DNA from: a virus
DNA: 21,606 bases
Direction: 5' to 3' (one strand)
Virus record (IMG/VR): IMGVR_UViG_3300017598_000836
Location: 1 to 21,606 of that record
In this document: positions 8,301 to 16,147 of the stretch, piece after piece
How the letters are laid out: each line of letters opens with the position of its first letter
Numbering within the stretch: position 1 is the stretch's first letter
Notes under the pieces: generated by a model
What the model was told of the DNA's origin: nothing
Database searches by the model: none
What the model saw: only the letters and a program-made list of their open reading frames with translations
Made by a program: the position numbers and the translations under genes

Positions 8301-8329
8301 TAAGCGTTCACCAAGGTAGTACAGTGTAG

Positions 8330-8356
8330 AAGGCCCGCTTCCGCGGGCCTTTTCTT
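8330..8356 (+). terminator. Rho-independent terminator after the late operon
   Basis: A perfect 9-bp stem (AAGGCCCGC at 8330-8338 with GCGGGCCTT at 8343-8351) and a TTCC loop, followed by TTCTT. It lies 30 bases after the tail-tube stop, between two converging transcription units. Read on the - strand, the stem is not followed by a U-run, so it acts mainly on the + strand. Confidence 0.9.
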
Positions 8357-8379
8357 ATGCCGCTGTCAGACACGTATCG

Positions 8380-8538
8380 TCACAGGTTGCAGTGCTCGTC
8401 ATCTTCATCTGGCGGGTTTGCCGACCGCTTGAAAGTTAGTACAGCACCTACAATAAGAAGCAGAAGCAGGAACACAGTTGCGTGTCCTAGGGTGACTTTG
8501 TCGCCCCATTCAAACACTGATACCATTAGTTCTTCCAT
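8380..8538 (-). CDS. Small single-span membrane protein, unknown function
   Basis: A 52-residue protein starting at the ATG at 8538, 6 bases after an AGGAG. An upstream in-frame ATG at 8652 overlaps the deaminase gene and has no support. Residues about 18-36 (GHATVFLLLLLIVGAVLTF) form one hydrophobic span, followed by K-R and an acidic tail. The K-R just after the span suggests a C-terminus in the cytoplasm. It is the last gene of the - strand operon, 14 bases after the deaminase stop. No lysis gene or known family is recognisable; a holin-like or membrane-adapter role is only possible. Real because of its ribosome site, hydrophobic pattern and position. Confidence 0.55.
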   Translation of the reverse strand: MEELMVSVFEWGDKVTLGHATVFLLLLLIVGAVLTFKRSANPPDEDDEHCNL

Positions 8539-8552
8539 ACCGGTCTCCTGAA

Positions 8553-9134
8553 TTAAGTTGGAAGTTTCACAACATCGAGCAGCCTTTTCAGCCACGATCC
8601 GTCTTTTGGGTGTGGTACCTGGACAAGTGGAGGAGCCTCGGTCTCCCAGCATGTTTCCCTATTAGAGATGACTTCCATCTGCTGCCCTACGTTCTCGAAG
8701 TCGACAATAATCCCTGCCTCCTGGTACATCTCGAGAGAGACATCGTAGTCATTGCCCCATCGTTCGTGAGTGGTCGAGAGCTCCGGAGCGACGATCCTCC
8801 GGATGCCGGCCTGAATCAAGCCGCCTGCGCAGGGAGCACAGGGAGGAATAGGCCAGACGTAGGCTGTGCAGCCAGTTACGTCCTTGGTGGCAAACGCCAA
8901 AGCATTCCGTTCGGCGTGCTGCACGATTAGGTACTTAAGTTCCCTGTTGCTCAGCCGCTCATCCGTGTCGTCCACTCCGGCAGGGAATCCGTTGAACCCG
9001 GTGCCGACGATGCGGTTCTGATCATCGGCCAGGACACAGCCGACCTTGGTGGACGGATCCTTGCTGAATGAGCTCAACAACTTGGCTACGGCAAGGAAGC
9101 GCAGATCCCATTTTGTGAGTCTGGTCTGGGTCAT
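8553..9134 (-). CDS. dCMP deaminase (deoxycytidylate deaminase)
   Basis: A 193-residue zinc enzyme that converts dCMP to dUMP, the substrate of the thymidylate synthase encoded further along the same strand. Residues 73-75 (H-A-E, in QHAERNALAF) and 99-102 (P-C-A-P-C) are the metal-binding and catalytic signature. The region G-T-G-F-N-G-F-P-A-G-V-D-D (about 44-56) is characteristic of phage and bacterial dCMP deaminases. The core is about 140 residues, with a tail of about 50 residues of unknown role. The ATG overlaps the SbcC stop by four bases (ATGA), so translation is coupled. It is the next-to-last gene of the - strand operon. Confidence 0.9.
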   Translation of the reverse strand: MTQTRLTKWDLRFLAVAKLLSSFSKDPSTKVGCVLADDQNRIVGTGFNGFPAGVDDTDERLSNRELKYLIVQHAERNALAFATKDVTGCTAYVWPIPPCAPCAGGLIQAGIRRIVAPELSTTHERWGNDYDVSLEMYQEAGIIVDFENVGQQMEVISNRETCWETEAPPLVQVPHPKDGSWLKRLLDVVKLPT

Positions 9135-11293
9135 ATTGACACCACTCTGTCTGCTACCGCCGCATCCGCCGGACGATGCGTTACGGTAATGATTTGCAGC
9201 CCGGTCTGACCGAGGGCGTTTGTGACTGCCATGGACGCTTCATCGGAGGCTCCGGCCGTCACCTCATCGAGAAGAAAGAAATTACTGTTGGCCCTGACGG
9301 CTTCCGCCAAAGCCAGTCTGACGGAAGTTCCTAGGATGGCCTTCTGAAGCCCTGAGGCGGCCTGTATTGGCATCACCTCTTCGCCCTCCTGGTAGGTAAA
9401 GTTTCCCCCGGCATCCCGGGAGACAGCTGTCACGGCCCCTCCAGTGGCCTGATTGACGAACTGCGAGGCATAGTCCAGCAGAGAGGCCCACACTTGCTCT
9501 GTGAAACTATCCCGGTTCTTGACCAGGTACTTGCTTAAGGCAGTCAGGTCAGACTCGCTCTGCCGGTCCTGCGTCTGGGCCTCGTGCATCTTTTTAGCAT
9601 GGGACAGGCTCTCGGCGAGACGCTCGTAAGCTCGATAGGCCTCGGCGTACTCAGCCTCCGACCTGGTGACGTTTATTCCAAGTTCGTGCTCGTTGGAGCG
9701 CAGCTCATGGTGTTTTTTCTCCGTGGCACTCTTCTCCTCTTCCAGGCCTTCAGGGAAGACAGGAATAACGCTTAAACTGTGCTCCACACTAGCCATCTCG
9801 GTCTCAACCGAAGTCGACTGGTTGCGTAGCCGGTTGATTTCAGAGACGGTCCGATGTGCGACCTGGTATTCGTCCTGCAGGGCCGCTACCTTTTCCCGCA
9901 GAGGCCTTAGGTCTTCGCCCGGTTGACGCCGCACCGCCTCCCACGCCTCGCAGGCCTCGGCATACCGTTCTTCCAGTATGATGACTCGATCAGTGGCTGC
10001 CTTTACCTGCGCCTGGTGAAGATCAAAACTCTCTTTAGCTTTTTCCCTGGCCGAGCTGTTTGAAACCGCAGCTGATTGTTCCTCTTTAGCTCTTTGAAGA
10101 GCTTCTAAGGCCTCTGCCACCGCAGCTTCCAGTTGCTCTTTGCTGATTCCGCAGCCCTCCTCATACGGCCGGTTGCAGGTAGGGCAAAAGGAGGACTCTG
10201 CCGCTGTGGTGGCACTCTTCAGGGAGCTTTTCGCTTCCAGGAAAACCGCTCCTGCCAGGTCCGCCGCTTGCTTTGCGGCCAGACGGCCGGCCTCTGGAGG
10301 CTCCTCCCCGACAGGCCCTAGCCTCTCTGCCACTGCCCGGACCTCTTTTAGGCTTCTCTCAGCCCCGTCCTTTGTACTTTTGAACGCAGCTTGCTGAGCT
10401 ATGTCCTCCTTTTCGCGCTCCTCCTTTTTCTGCAGAGATCCCCACTGCTCGATGTACGTGGCGTTGAGCTTCTCAACGTCAGGGACCCCGCTCTCCTGCA
10501 GCTGGGCTAACTCTCCACCTACCCTCAGCCTCTGGTCAGAAAGGGACTCCAGGATGCCTTTGAGCCTGGAGACCCGGTCCCGGGCGGTTGCCGCTTCCCT
10601 GCACTTGGCGGACAGCCCGTTCAGCTGCTCTCCAGCAAGCTTGGTTTGTTCTTTCAGGGTAGACAGTTTCTCCTTTGACTGACTCAGCTCGTTGTACTCA
10701 GCCTGCAACTGGGGAATAGCCAGGTCATGCTTGCTCTGAATGTCCTCCAGACTTACATCGTGGTGGGCTGCAATCTTGGCCTTCAGAGTGGACCGGCGCC
10801 CGGAGATCTCCTGCAGAACCCGATCGATGACGTCCACTTGAGTGATCGAGTTGAGGATTTCGCTGAGTTTCGCGTACCCCAAGGTCAGGATAGAGGCGGC
10901 CTCTTCCTGCGGTGCAGTGCGCAGGGCCGTGAACAGCTTACCCGGGTACCCGGTCAGGCGCTCTACCTCATCGGTCACCACGCTGGCGCCGGTTGCGATC
11001 TTCTCGCCGTCTTCCAGTAGGCGAGCTGAGTTGGCCCCTCTGATGATGGTGTACCGCTTTCCCTCAATGGTCAGGCACAGCTCTGCCCAGGGCTTCTTCT
11101 TGGTGCCACGGCGCTGCAGGATCTTGCTACCGCCGGGCACGGCCGAAGGCCCGAACATGGCGTACAGGACGCCCCTCAGAATGGTCGACTTGCCGGCCCA
11201 GTTCTTCCCCGTGATTATGGTGGTCCCAGGGGAGAACTCGATCTCTATCTCGGCGTGCTTTTGGAAGTTACTTAGTTTTAGCGAGTGCAGCAT
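9131..11293 (-). CDS. sbcC: SbcC/Rad50-like recombination ATPase (T4 gp46 type)
   Basis: A 720-residue ATPase working with the nuclease encoded just upstream to process DNA ends and hairpins. I choose the ATG at 11293, 8 bases after GGAGGA; an in-frame upstream ATG at 11341 would overlap the nuclease gene by 74 bases with no support. The Walker A (GKNWAGKST, residues 29-37) opens the N-terminal lobe. Long heptad-rich stretches run from about 165 to 590. A C-P-T-C zinc hook sits at 370-373 in the middle of the coiled coil. The signature region is A-S-G-L-Q-K at about 646-651, Walker B is F-F-L-L-D-E (672-677), and the last histidine (T-H-R-P, 706) closes the site. It is shorter than E. coli SbcC (about 1050), as usual for phages. 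The start overlaps the SbcD gene by 26 bases. Confidence 0.9.
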   Translation of the reverse strand: MLHSLKLSNFQKHAEIEIEFSPGTTIITGKNWAGKSTILRGVLYAMFGPSAVPGGSKILQRRGTKKKPWAELCLTIEGKRYTIIRGANSARLLEDGEKIATGASVVTDEVERLTGYPGKLFTALRTAPQEEAASILTLGYAKLSEILNSITQVDVIDRVLQEISGRRSTLKAKIAAHHDVSLEDIQSKHDLAIPQLQAEYNELSQSKEKLSTLKEQTKLAGEQLNGLSAKCREAATARDRVSRLKGILESLSDQRLRVGGELAQLQESGVPDVEKLNATYIEQWGSLQKKEEREKEDIAQQAAFKSTKDGAERSLKEVRAVAERLGPVGEEPPEAGRLAAKQAADLAGAVFLEAKSSLKSATTAAESSFCPTCNRPYEEGCGISKEQLEAAVAEALEALQRAKEEQSAAVSNSSAREKAKESFDLHQAQVKAATDRVIILEERYAEACEAWEAVRRQPGEDLRPLREKVAALQDEYQVAHRTVSEINRLRNQSTSVETEMASVEHSLSVIPVFPEGLEEEKSATEKKHHELRSNEHELGINVTRSEAEYAEAYRAYERLAESLSHAKKMHEAQTQDRQSESDLTALSKYLVKNRDSFTEQVWASLLDYASQFVNQATGGAVTAVSRDAGGNFTYQEGEEVMPIQAASGLQKAILGTSVRLALAEAVRANSNFFLLDEVTAGASDEASMAVTNALGQTGLQIITVTHRPADAAVADRVVSI

Positions 11294-12308
11294 TCTTGAG
11301 TTCCTCCCACAGGGGCAGTAAGTTATTGTGATCCTCGGCAATGCTGCGGGTGATCAGATCCGGCAGCTTGTCCACCTCTTCCAACGTAGCCTGCTTGTCG
11401 CTCTCCTTGATTTCTGCCTTGGAGGCCAGTCGAATACAGTAAGGGGATTCGTCCTCTTTGAACAGTTTGGACACCGCTTTGAACGCCTCTCCAGCTGGAA
11501 GGTCATCCTCGACATCCATAAACCCGAACCCAGGGCCGGGGATCTTCGAGGCTGGGCCTCGCCATACTGCGTCCTCCTCCTTCCAGATCGTGATGGGGGT
11601 GGACTCGTTGGTCTCGGTGTCGTACAGGAGCACCCGCTTGTCCGAGATGTCGGCGAACCCGGTAGGATGTAAGTTACCTATTACCCGCAGCCTTTGGCTG
11701 TACATGTCTACTGGGACGTGCTCGTGACCAACGAAAATCGAATGGAAGGTGGTCAGCAGCCTTTCTGCCCTCTCCTTCGATAGGTTCAGGGTGGTGTCGG
11801 ACAGTTCCCTGCCCTCCATCCTGACGTTGCAATGGAGGCACAGTACCTTCCATTTAAGGCTCTGCATGGCTACGTTCACTGCCTCGTCCAGGGCCTGTTC
11901 AAATTCCTCCTGGGTGCTGACGTGCGGAACGAACACCAGCTGAGTCTTTCCGATCTCGAGGTATTGAGGCTCGTGCTCGCCCCATGCGTTGATCACCACC
12001 TTCCCAGGGAACACCTGCTCCATCAGTTGCAGGCTGCTGACGGTGTCCCGACTGTTTCTCAGATCGTGATTTCCAGCCATGACCAGATCTGTAGACTGGA
12101 CGGCCTGCATCCCCTGCTGTAATCCTGCTTCCGGGTTGCTGTAGGAGTCGAACAAGTCCCCCAGACAGACACGGAAATCGGCCTCTATTCCCTGCAGGCC
12201 TTGCAGGGAAGTGAACAGTGCATCTCTCAGCCGAGCGGCAGACTTCGCCGTGGTATGGGCCGTTCTGGTCAGGTACAGATGGGGGTCAGTGTAAAATAGT
12301 ATTTTCAT
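11268..12308 (-). CDS. sbcD: SbcD/Mre11-like nuclease (T4 gp47 type)
   Basis: A 346-residue metallophosphoesterase and nuclease that partners with the ATPase gene downstream. All phosphoesterase motifs are visible: D8-x-H10 (T-D-P-H), G-D-L-F-D (50-54), G-N-H-D (79-82), H159 (C-L-H-C-N-V), G-H-E-H (194-197), with G-N-L-H-P-T-G-F after it. The capping part is short and charged. There is no recognisable ribosome site before the ATG at 12308, but the first strand (M-K-I-L-F-Y-T-D) clearly begins here, so translation may depend on coupling to the preceding RecU-like gene, which ends 15 bases earlier. The last 26 bases overlap the SbcC start. Confidence 0.9.
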   Translation of the reverse strand: MKILFYTDPHLYLTRTAHTTAKSAARLRDALFTSLQGLQGIEADFRVCLGDLFDSYSNPEAGLQQGMQAVQSTDLVMAGNHDLRNSRDTVSSLQLMEQVFPGKVVINAWGEHEPQYLEIGKTQLVFVPHVSTQEEFEQALDEAVNVAMQSLKWKVLCLHCNVRMEGRELSDTTLNLSKERAERLLTTFHSIFVGHEHVPVDMYSQRLRVIGNLHPTGFADISDKRVLLYDTETNESTPITIWKEEDAVWRGPASKIPGPGFGFMDVEDDLPAGEAFKAVSKLFKEDESPYCIRLASKAEIKESDKQATLEEVDKLPDLITRSIAEDHNNLLPLWEELKNAALAKTK

Positions 12309-12323
12309 TGCGTAGGGGGTCCG

Positions 12324-12806
12324 TTACATCAACAGAGATCGCTGTTCAGGCAGGTTCAGGTATAGGCCGCGGAGAACGTCATCCAGGGTCTCTCCGACGC
12401 GCACTCTCCAGGCCATACTGAGCCTTCGGCCATCGTGCCTGGCCATGACCAGCTGCTTACCGTCCCAGAGCTCCAGGATAGGCGTTTGGCCGTCTTCCGG
12501 CTCGTGTTTGAAGATGAAATAGGTCGTGGCCCCTGCCCTCTGCCAAACCCGATGAAAACCGATCTGTGCGCTGCTGACGGCGGAAGCGAAGCAGGATTTC
12601 AAGGATTTATGGACGACGGAGTGTTTGGCTTCCAGTAGGATGCAATGCCCCCTGGAAAGCACCAGGAAGTCCCCGGGCTGGGCTGGGAGGAAGTCACCAG
12701 CAGAAGCCGTGTCGTAGAACCGGTGGTAGGTTAGAGGCTCCTCGGCCTCCCTACCCTGCAGGTACTCCTGGATGCCGCTCTCGAATTCTTTCCACTTTGG
12801 AGGCAT
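12324..12806 (-). CDS. RecU-like Holliday-junction resolvase / PD-(D/E)XK nuclease
   Basis: A 160-residue protein. The start is the ATG at 12806, preceded by AGGAG with six bases between. An in-frame ATG at 12878 lies within the upstream gene. The nuclease site is visible: P-G-D46-F-L-V ... L-L-E59-A-K61-H, that is D-x12-E-x-K, with a following conserved glutamine (Q81 in S-A-Q-I) and a A-G-A-T-T-Y-F-I-F strand. This layout, including E-A-K followed by Q about twenty residues later, matches the RecU family, which resolves four-way junctions. The first residues (MPPKWKEFE) also look like the family start. It sits between an HTH gene and SbcD in a recombination cluster. Other PD-(D/E)XK nucleases are not excluded. 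Confidence 0.7.
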   Translation of the reverse strand: MPPKWKEFESGIQEYLQGREAEEPLTYHRFYDTASAGDFLPAQPGDFLVLSRGHCILLEAKHSVVHKSLKSCFASAVSSAQIGFHRVWQRAGATTYFIFKHEPEDGQTPILELWDGKQLVMARHDGRRLSMAWRVRVGETLDDVLRGLYLNLPEQRSLLM

Positions 12807-12807
12807 G

Positions 12808-13035
12808 TCAGCTCCTGTCACTCTTTTCAAAGTAAGCCGTGCGATCCGGCTTCCATTGCTGGTCGTGCTCCCGCACAAAATCCGATAGCTGCATTCGGGT
12901 GTAATATCGTCGGTCGCTCTTGGTTCTTTTAGCGATCAGCTTCTCTTTCTCGTCCCACCGCTGCAGGGTTTTGACCGAAACTCGGAGAAATTTTGCGGCT
13001 TCCCCTATAGCGAGAGTATCTACTTTTGACGGCAT
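12808..13035 (-). CDS. MerR/excisionase-like DNA-binding protein
   Basis: A 75-residue protein with a winged-helix HTH of the MerR/HTH_17 type: L-A-I-G-E-A-A-K-F-L-R-V-S, then V-K-T-L-Q-R-W-D (recognition helix) and R-R-Y-Y-T (wing). Two starts are possible: ATG at 13035, four bases after GGTGAT, which matches the 16S tail, or the GTG at 13044 that overlaps the exonuclease stop (GTGA) without a clear ribosome site. I prefer the ATG. It resembles the N-terminal HTH seen in IS607-type recombinases and excisionases but has no catalytic domain. It may regulate genes in this cluster. A single C separates its stop from the RecU-like start (TGACATG). Confidence 0.7.
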   Translation of the reverse strand: MPSKVDTLAIGEAAKFLRVSVKTLQRWDEKEKLIAKRTKSDRRYYTRMQLSDFVREHDQQWKPDRTAYFEKSDRS

Positions 13036-13040
13036 GACTA

Positions 13041-13772
13041 TCACCGGTTGGTTATATGTTGTATCGTCGCGAGCAGGTCAGGGCGCATGCCGGTGGCGTT
13101 TTTTCTCATCCACCAGGCCCAACCTTTAGGAACCTTACAGATCTGCTTACCTGAATGCTTTCCTATGGGCATAATATCGTAGACACGCGGAGTCCTCAAC
13201 TCTTGTGCCAGGTAATCCACGGTGACGCCCTCTCTCCTACACACTTCACGCAAGACCACTGCTGTTCCGTAGCAGTCCTCGACAGCCCCATGGGCCCCTT
13301 CCAGGTCTTTGCCGGTGAAGTGTTTGTAGGCAACGCTCAAGGTTCTTTTTGGTAGGTAGTTGGCGTACCGGTACAGGACGTCCAGAACATCCAACTGCGG
13401 AAAGGCGCTGAAGACCGGCCTCTGGTAACAGGTGTCTGCCATGACCGTGTCGTACTGGGTGCTGTTGTACCCCACCAGCAGAGGCCAAATTAGTCCTCCT
13501 GCTCCGTCCGGCTTTATGTGCGGATATAGGTAGGACAACATAGTATGCAGACCCTTCACATAGGTCGAACTGCCGGCGACCATCTCTGCTGAGATTCCGT
13601 GGACTTTTTCCGCCTCAGGGTGGATAGGCATGTGTGGGTTGACCAGCAGGTTCATTACCTCCTCCGGCTGTTCCAGGCCTCTGAGCAAACCGATCTGCAC
13701 CGGGCGATCCCTCCTGGGGTCATTGCCGGTGGCCTCGAAGTCGAATACAAATATCTCTCTGCCGTCGGACAT
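13041..13772 (-). CDS. DEDDh-family 3'-5' exonuclease with a C-terminal tail domain
   Basis: A 243-residue exonuclease of the DnaQ/RNase T type. The acidic residues are visible: D11-F-E13 (exo I, F-D-F-E-A-T-G), D108 (exo II, Y-N-S-T-Q-Y-D), and H161 with D166 (exo III, G-A-H-G-A-V-E-D). The histidine makes it DEDDh. The last 45 residues (about 195-240) form a separate domain: M-P-I-G-K-H-S-G-K, then V-P-K-G-W-A-W-W-M and a final P-D-L-L-A-T-I. I recognise this from phage exonucleases but cannot name it with certainty. Start ATG 13772 has a weak GAGAG upstream. It could act in end processing with SbcCD or in proofreading. Its upstream gap holds the likely thyA terminator. Confidence 0.85.
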   Translation of the reverse strand: MSDGREIFVFDFEATGNDPRRDRPVQIGLLRGLEQPEEVMNLLVNPHMPIHPEAEKVHGISAEMVAGSSTYVKGLHTMLSYLYPHIKPDGAGGLIWPLLVGYNSTQYDTVMADTCYQRPVFSAFPQLDVLDVLYRYANYLPKRTLSVAYKHFTGKDLEGAHGAVEDCYGTAVVLREVCRREGVTVDYLAQELRTPRVYDIMPIGKHSGKQICKVPKGWAWWMRKNATGMRPDLLATIQHITNR

Positions 13773-13886
13773 GTCTGAACTCTCGTGGAAATGAATTAAG
13801 CGCGGCTACAGTCCCACTTCTGGATGGGAAGTATTTTCAGGCGTTAAAAGTTGCAGCCGCTCCGCTGCGCTGGCTGAATGCCGCCG
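13773..13886. other. Gap between the exonuclease and thyA genes
   Basis: A 114-base gap with no gene. It holds the likely thyA terminator (13846-13876) and two mutually exclusive short inverted repeats on the - strand: ACTTC/GAAGT (13816-13820 with 13828-13832) and TCCCA/TGGGA (13812-13816 with 13825-13829). No clear -10/-35 pair was found for the exonuclease gene. Confidence 0.4.
13846..13876 (-). terminator. Likely rho-independent terminator downstream of thyA
   Basis: On the - strand, CAGCC and GGCTG (with one bulge and two further pairs) enclose a short loop at 13854-13876, followed within a few bases by TTTT (13846-13849). It begins 10 bases after the thyA stop. It would separate thyA from the exonuclease gene. 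The 5-bp and 2-bp pairing is weaker than for the 8330 terminator. The rest of the gap (13773-13845) holds a pair of competing short inverted repeats (see the findings). Confidence 0.4.
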
Positions 13887-14677
<791 letters not shown>

Positions 14678-14681
<4 letters not shown>

Positions 14682-14932
14682 GGTCTTCCTCCTTTCTCCG
14701 GGGTAGTGACTTTGAGCTTTTCGGAGAGCTTTGGACAGTTTGGGTCAACGACATCAACCCCCAGTCCGCTCTCCCTTAAGCCATCAGCGTAGTAGGAGGC
14801 GTGACCAAGGGGGAACCTTTTGGCTTCGTCTACGTCGGTTGTCATCTCCCAGGTCGCCTCATCCAGCAGATACCCGGCCCCTGACTTGACGACGTACAGA
14901 CCGTTCCCTGTTTCAGCTGTGTTGGTAGGCAT
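14678..14932 (-). CDS. Small hypothetical protein before thyA
   Basis: An 84-residue protein. ATG 14932 follows the previous stop by one base and has a GAGGTTGAT ribosome site. The in-frame ATG 144 bases upstream lies inside the MazG-like gene and is not favoured. The sequence starts M-P-T-N-T-A and has [11 protein letters not shown] and E-A-K-R-F-P-L-G-H. No known family is recognised. The stop overlaps the thyA start by four bases, so its translation may help set thyA levels. Confidence 0.6.
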
Positions 14933-14933
14933 A

Positions 14934-15293
14934 TCAACCTCTCTTCCCGCCGTGCCGATTCGGACGGGTCTTGTTGAAAGCGTGCTTCCTGACGACCGCG
15001 GACTCGATATCGATTCCCAGCTTACGGGCGTCATCCATGGCCCTGATGATGATGTCGGCCAGCTCCTCTTCTGCACAGGTCAGGGGTTCAATGCCTTGTG
15101 CCGACATGGCTTCTGCTTTGTCGCACGGCTCGTGCAGCCGGTTGTTGCGCCAGGCCTCGTGCAGCTCGCTGACCTCGTCGTGAAGGTTGTTGCAGCAGCG
15201 GTTGATGAAGGCGTCCTCTGTCTCTTCTGCGTTGTGCCACCCCTTGGTACATGCCAAGACGTGGACCAGGCCTGCCATCTCTCGAATATGCAT
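14934..15293 (-). CDS. MazG-like NTP pyrophosphohydrolase
   Basis: A 119-residue all-alpha NTP pyrophosphohydrolase of the MazG/dUTPase-like superfamily, which cleaves (d)NTPs to (d)NMPs and pyrophosphate. The metal motif E-x2-E ... E-x2-D is visible: E40-V-S-E43 and E77-L-A-D80. The C-terminus F-N-K-T-R ... R-H-G-G-K is common in phage MazG-like proteins. Start ATG 15293 lies seven bases after AGGAG. It follows the dATP/dGTP-diphosphohydrolase-like gene by ten bases and precedes the small gene before thyA, making a nucleotide-pool block. Substrate (dUTP, damaged or other nucleotides) cannot be told from sequence. Confidence 0.75.
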   Translation of the reverse strand: MHIREMAGLVHVLACTKGWHNAEETEDAFINRCCNNLHDEVSELHEAWRNNRLHEPCDKAEAMSAQGIEPLTCAEEELADIIIRAMDDARKLGIDIESAVVRKHAFNKTRPNRHGGKRG

Positions 15294-15303
15294 AGTAGGG
15301 CTC

Positions 15304-15663
15304 CTATTTTCCCTCTGCTTCGTTTCTGATCAGCTGCAGCTCTAGCCTGGCCAGGGCATTCCAGGCTGCATGAGCGGCGTGGAGCAAACCAGACTCTTTA
15401 TCGCATTCTTCCTCCGTGGCCTCGGCTATGAGGTGGCGGTACATGGCGTCAGTGTAACGACTCTCACCAGAGGGTACTGACCTCCAGCCGGCATCGGTGT
15501 ATTTGTTGGCCCCGTAGGTGCCGACTCTGCCAACCGCTTGCAAGGCCCGGGGGAATCCGCCCAGGACCAAGCCGAGTCGATTCTTTCCGTAGTCTAACTT
15601 GGCGCCCTGATCATGCGGGCTCTTGCCGTGAGGATCTTTCTCATCTCTCATGTACTTAGGCAT
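15304..15663 (-). CDS. dATP/dGTP diphosphohydrolase-like protein (DUF5664/MazZ-type)
   Basis: A 119-residue protein. ATG 15663 has an AGGTG five bases upstream; an in-frame start at 15735 lies within the neighbour. The core reads G-A-K-L-D-Y-G-K-N-R-L-G-L-V-L-G-G-F-P-R-A-L (about residues 20-41), then V-G-T-Y-G-A-N-K-Y and G-W (48-60), then R-Y-x-D-A-M-Y-R-H-L, D-K-E-S-G-L-L-H-A-A-H and A-L-A-R-L-E-L (70-110). I recognise this as the family that includes the N-terminal domain named for dATP/dGTP diphosphohydrolase and the MazZ enzyme of cyanophage S-2L, which makes dGMP for 2-aminoadenine synthesis. The family is also widespread in ordinary phages, so substrate and base-modification role are open. 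Confidence 0.65.
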   Translation of the reverse strand: MPKYMRDEKDPHGKSPHDQGAKLDYGKNRLGLVLGGFPRALQAVGRVGTYGANKYTDAGWRSVPSGESRYTDAMYRHLIAEATEEECDKESGLLHAAHAAWNALARLELQLIRNEAEGK

Positions 15664-15670
15664 AGGGCAC

Positions 15671-16147
15671 CTATTCTGCGTATTTACGGTAAAGGTTAGC
15701 GGAGAATTCGAGGATATCTTTTTCTGAATCCTCACACTCGTTTATCATGCCAACAATGTAAGATAGGGCGATTGCATGCTCTATTGGGAATTCCTCCTCC
15801 AGCATGTAATTGGTCATCCACGCGATATCTGGGAGGGCGTCAACAGCTTCACGACTGGACACCTCTTTAAGGATCTGAGACACCAGCGACACTAAGAATT
15901 TACTGGGCAAGTTGCGCATCACTTTCGCAGTGTGGTTATCCAGCTCCGCAGTGCAGGATGCTAAAGAAGCTGCCACCCTAATTGGAGCCATCTCGAAGTT
16001 CAGCTTCGCCGACCAACACCCATCAGGACCTAGAACCTCCGCCCTTATAGCGGTGATTCCTGCTATTTGGTTGCCGTCGTGGGTTACCTGTGTAGTGCTG
16101 GCCGTGCCATCTAGGCTGCTGATCTCAATACAACCGATATTACTCAT
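15671..16147 (-). CDS. Hypothetical protein next to the polymerase
   Basis: A 158-residue acidic protein, not recognised. ATG 16147 has an AGGAGC ribosome site and overlaps the end of the polymerase gene by 8 bases. The first half is beta-rich, with G-N-Q-I-A-G-I-T-A-I-R and W-S-A-K-L-N-F-E-M. The second half is helical (W-M-T-N-Y-M-L-E-E-E, Y-I-V-G-M-I-N-E-C-E-D). No cysteine pair, membrane span or catalytic motif is seen. Base composition is visibly lower in GC than its neighbours. Confidence 0.6.
   Translation of the reverse strand: MSNIGCIEISSLDGTASTTQVTHDGNQIAGITAIRAEVLGPDGCWSAKLNFEMAPIRVAASLASCTAELDNHTAKVMRNLPSKFLVSLVSQILKEVSSREAVDALPDIAWMTNYMLEEEFPIEHAIALSYIVGMINECEDSEKDILEFSANLYRKYAE

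Noticed and set aside
10842-11321. + strand open frame (159 codons) opposite the SbcC gene
   Set aside because: It lies over the Walker A region of SbcC on the other strand and has no ribosome site or recognisable domain.
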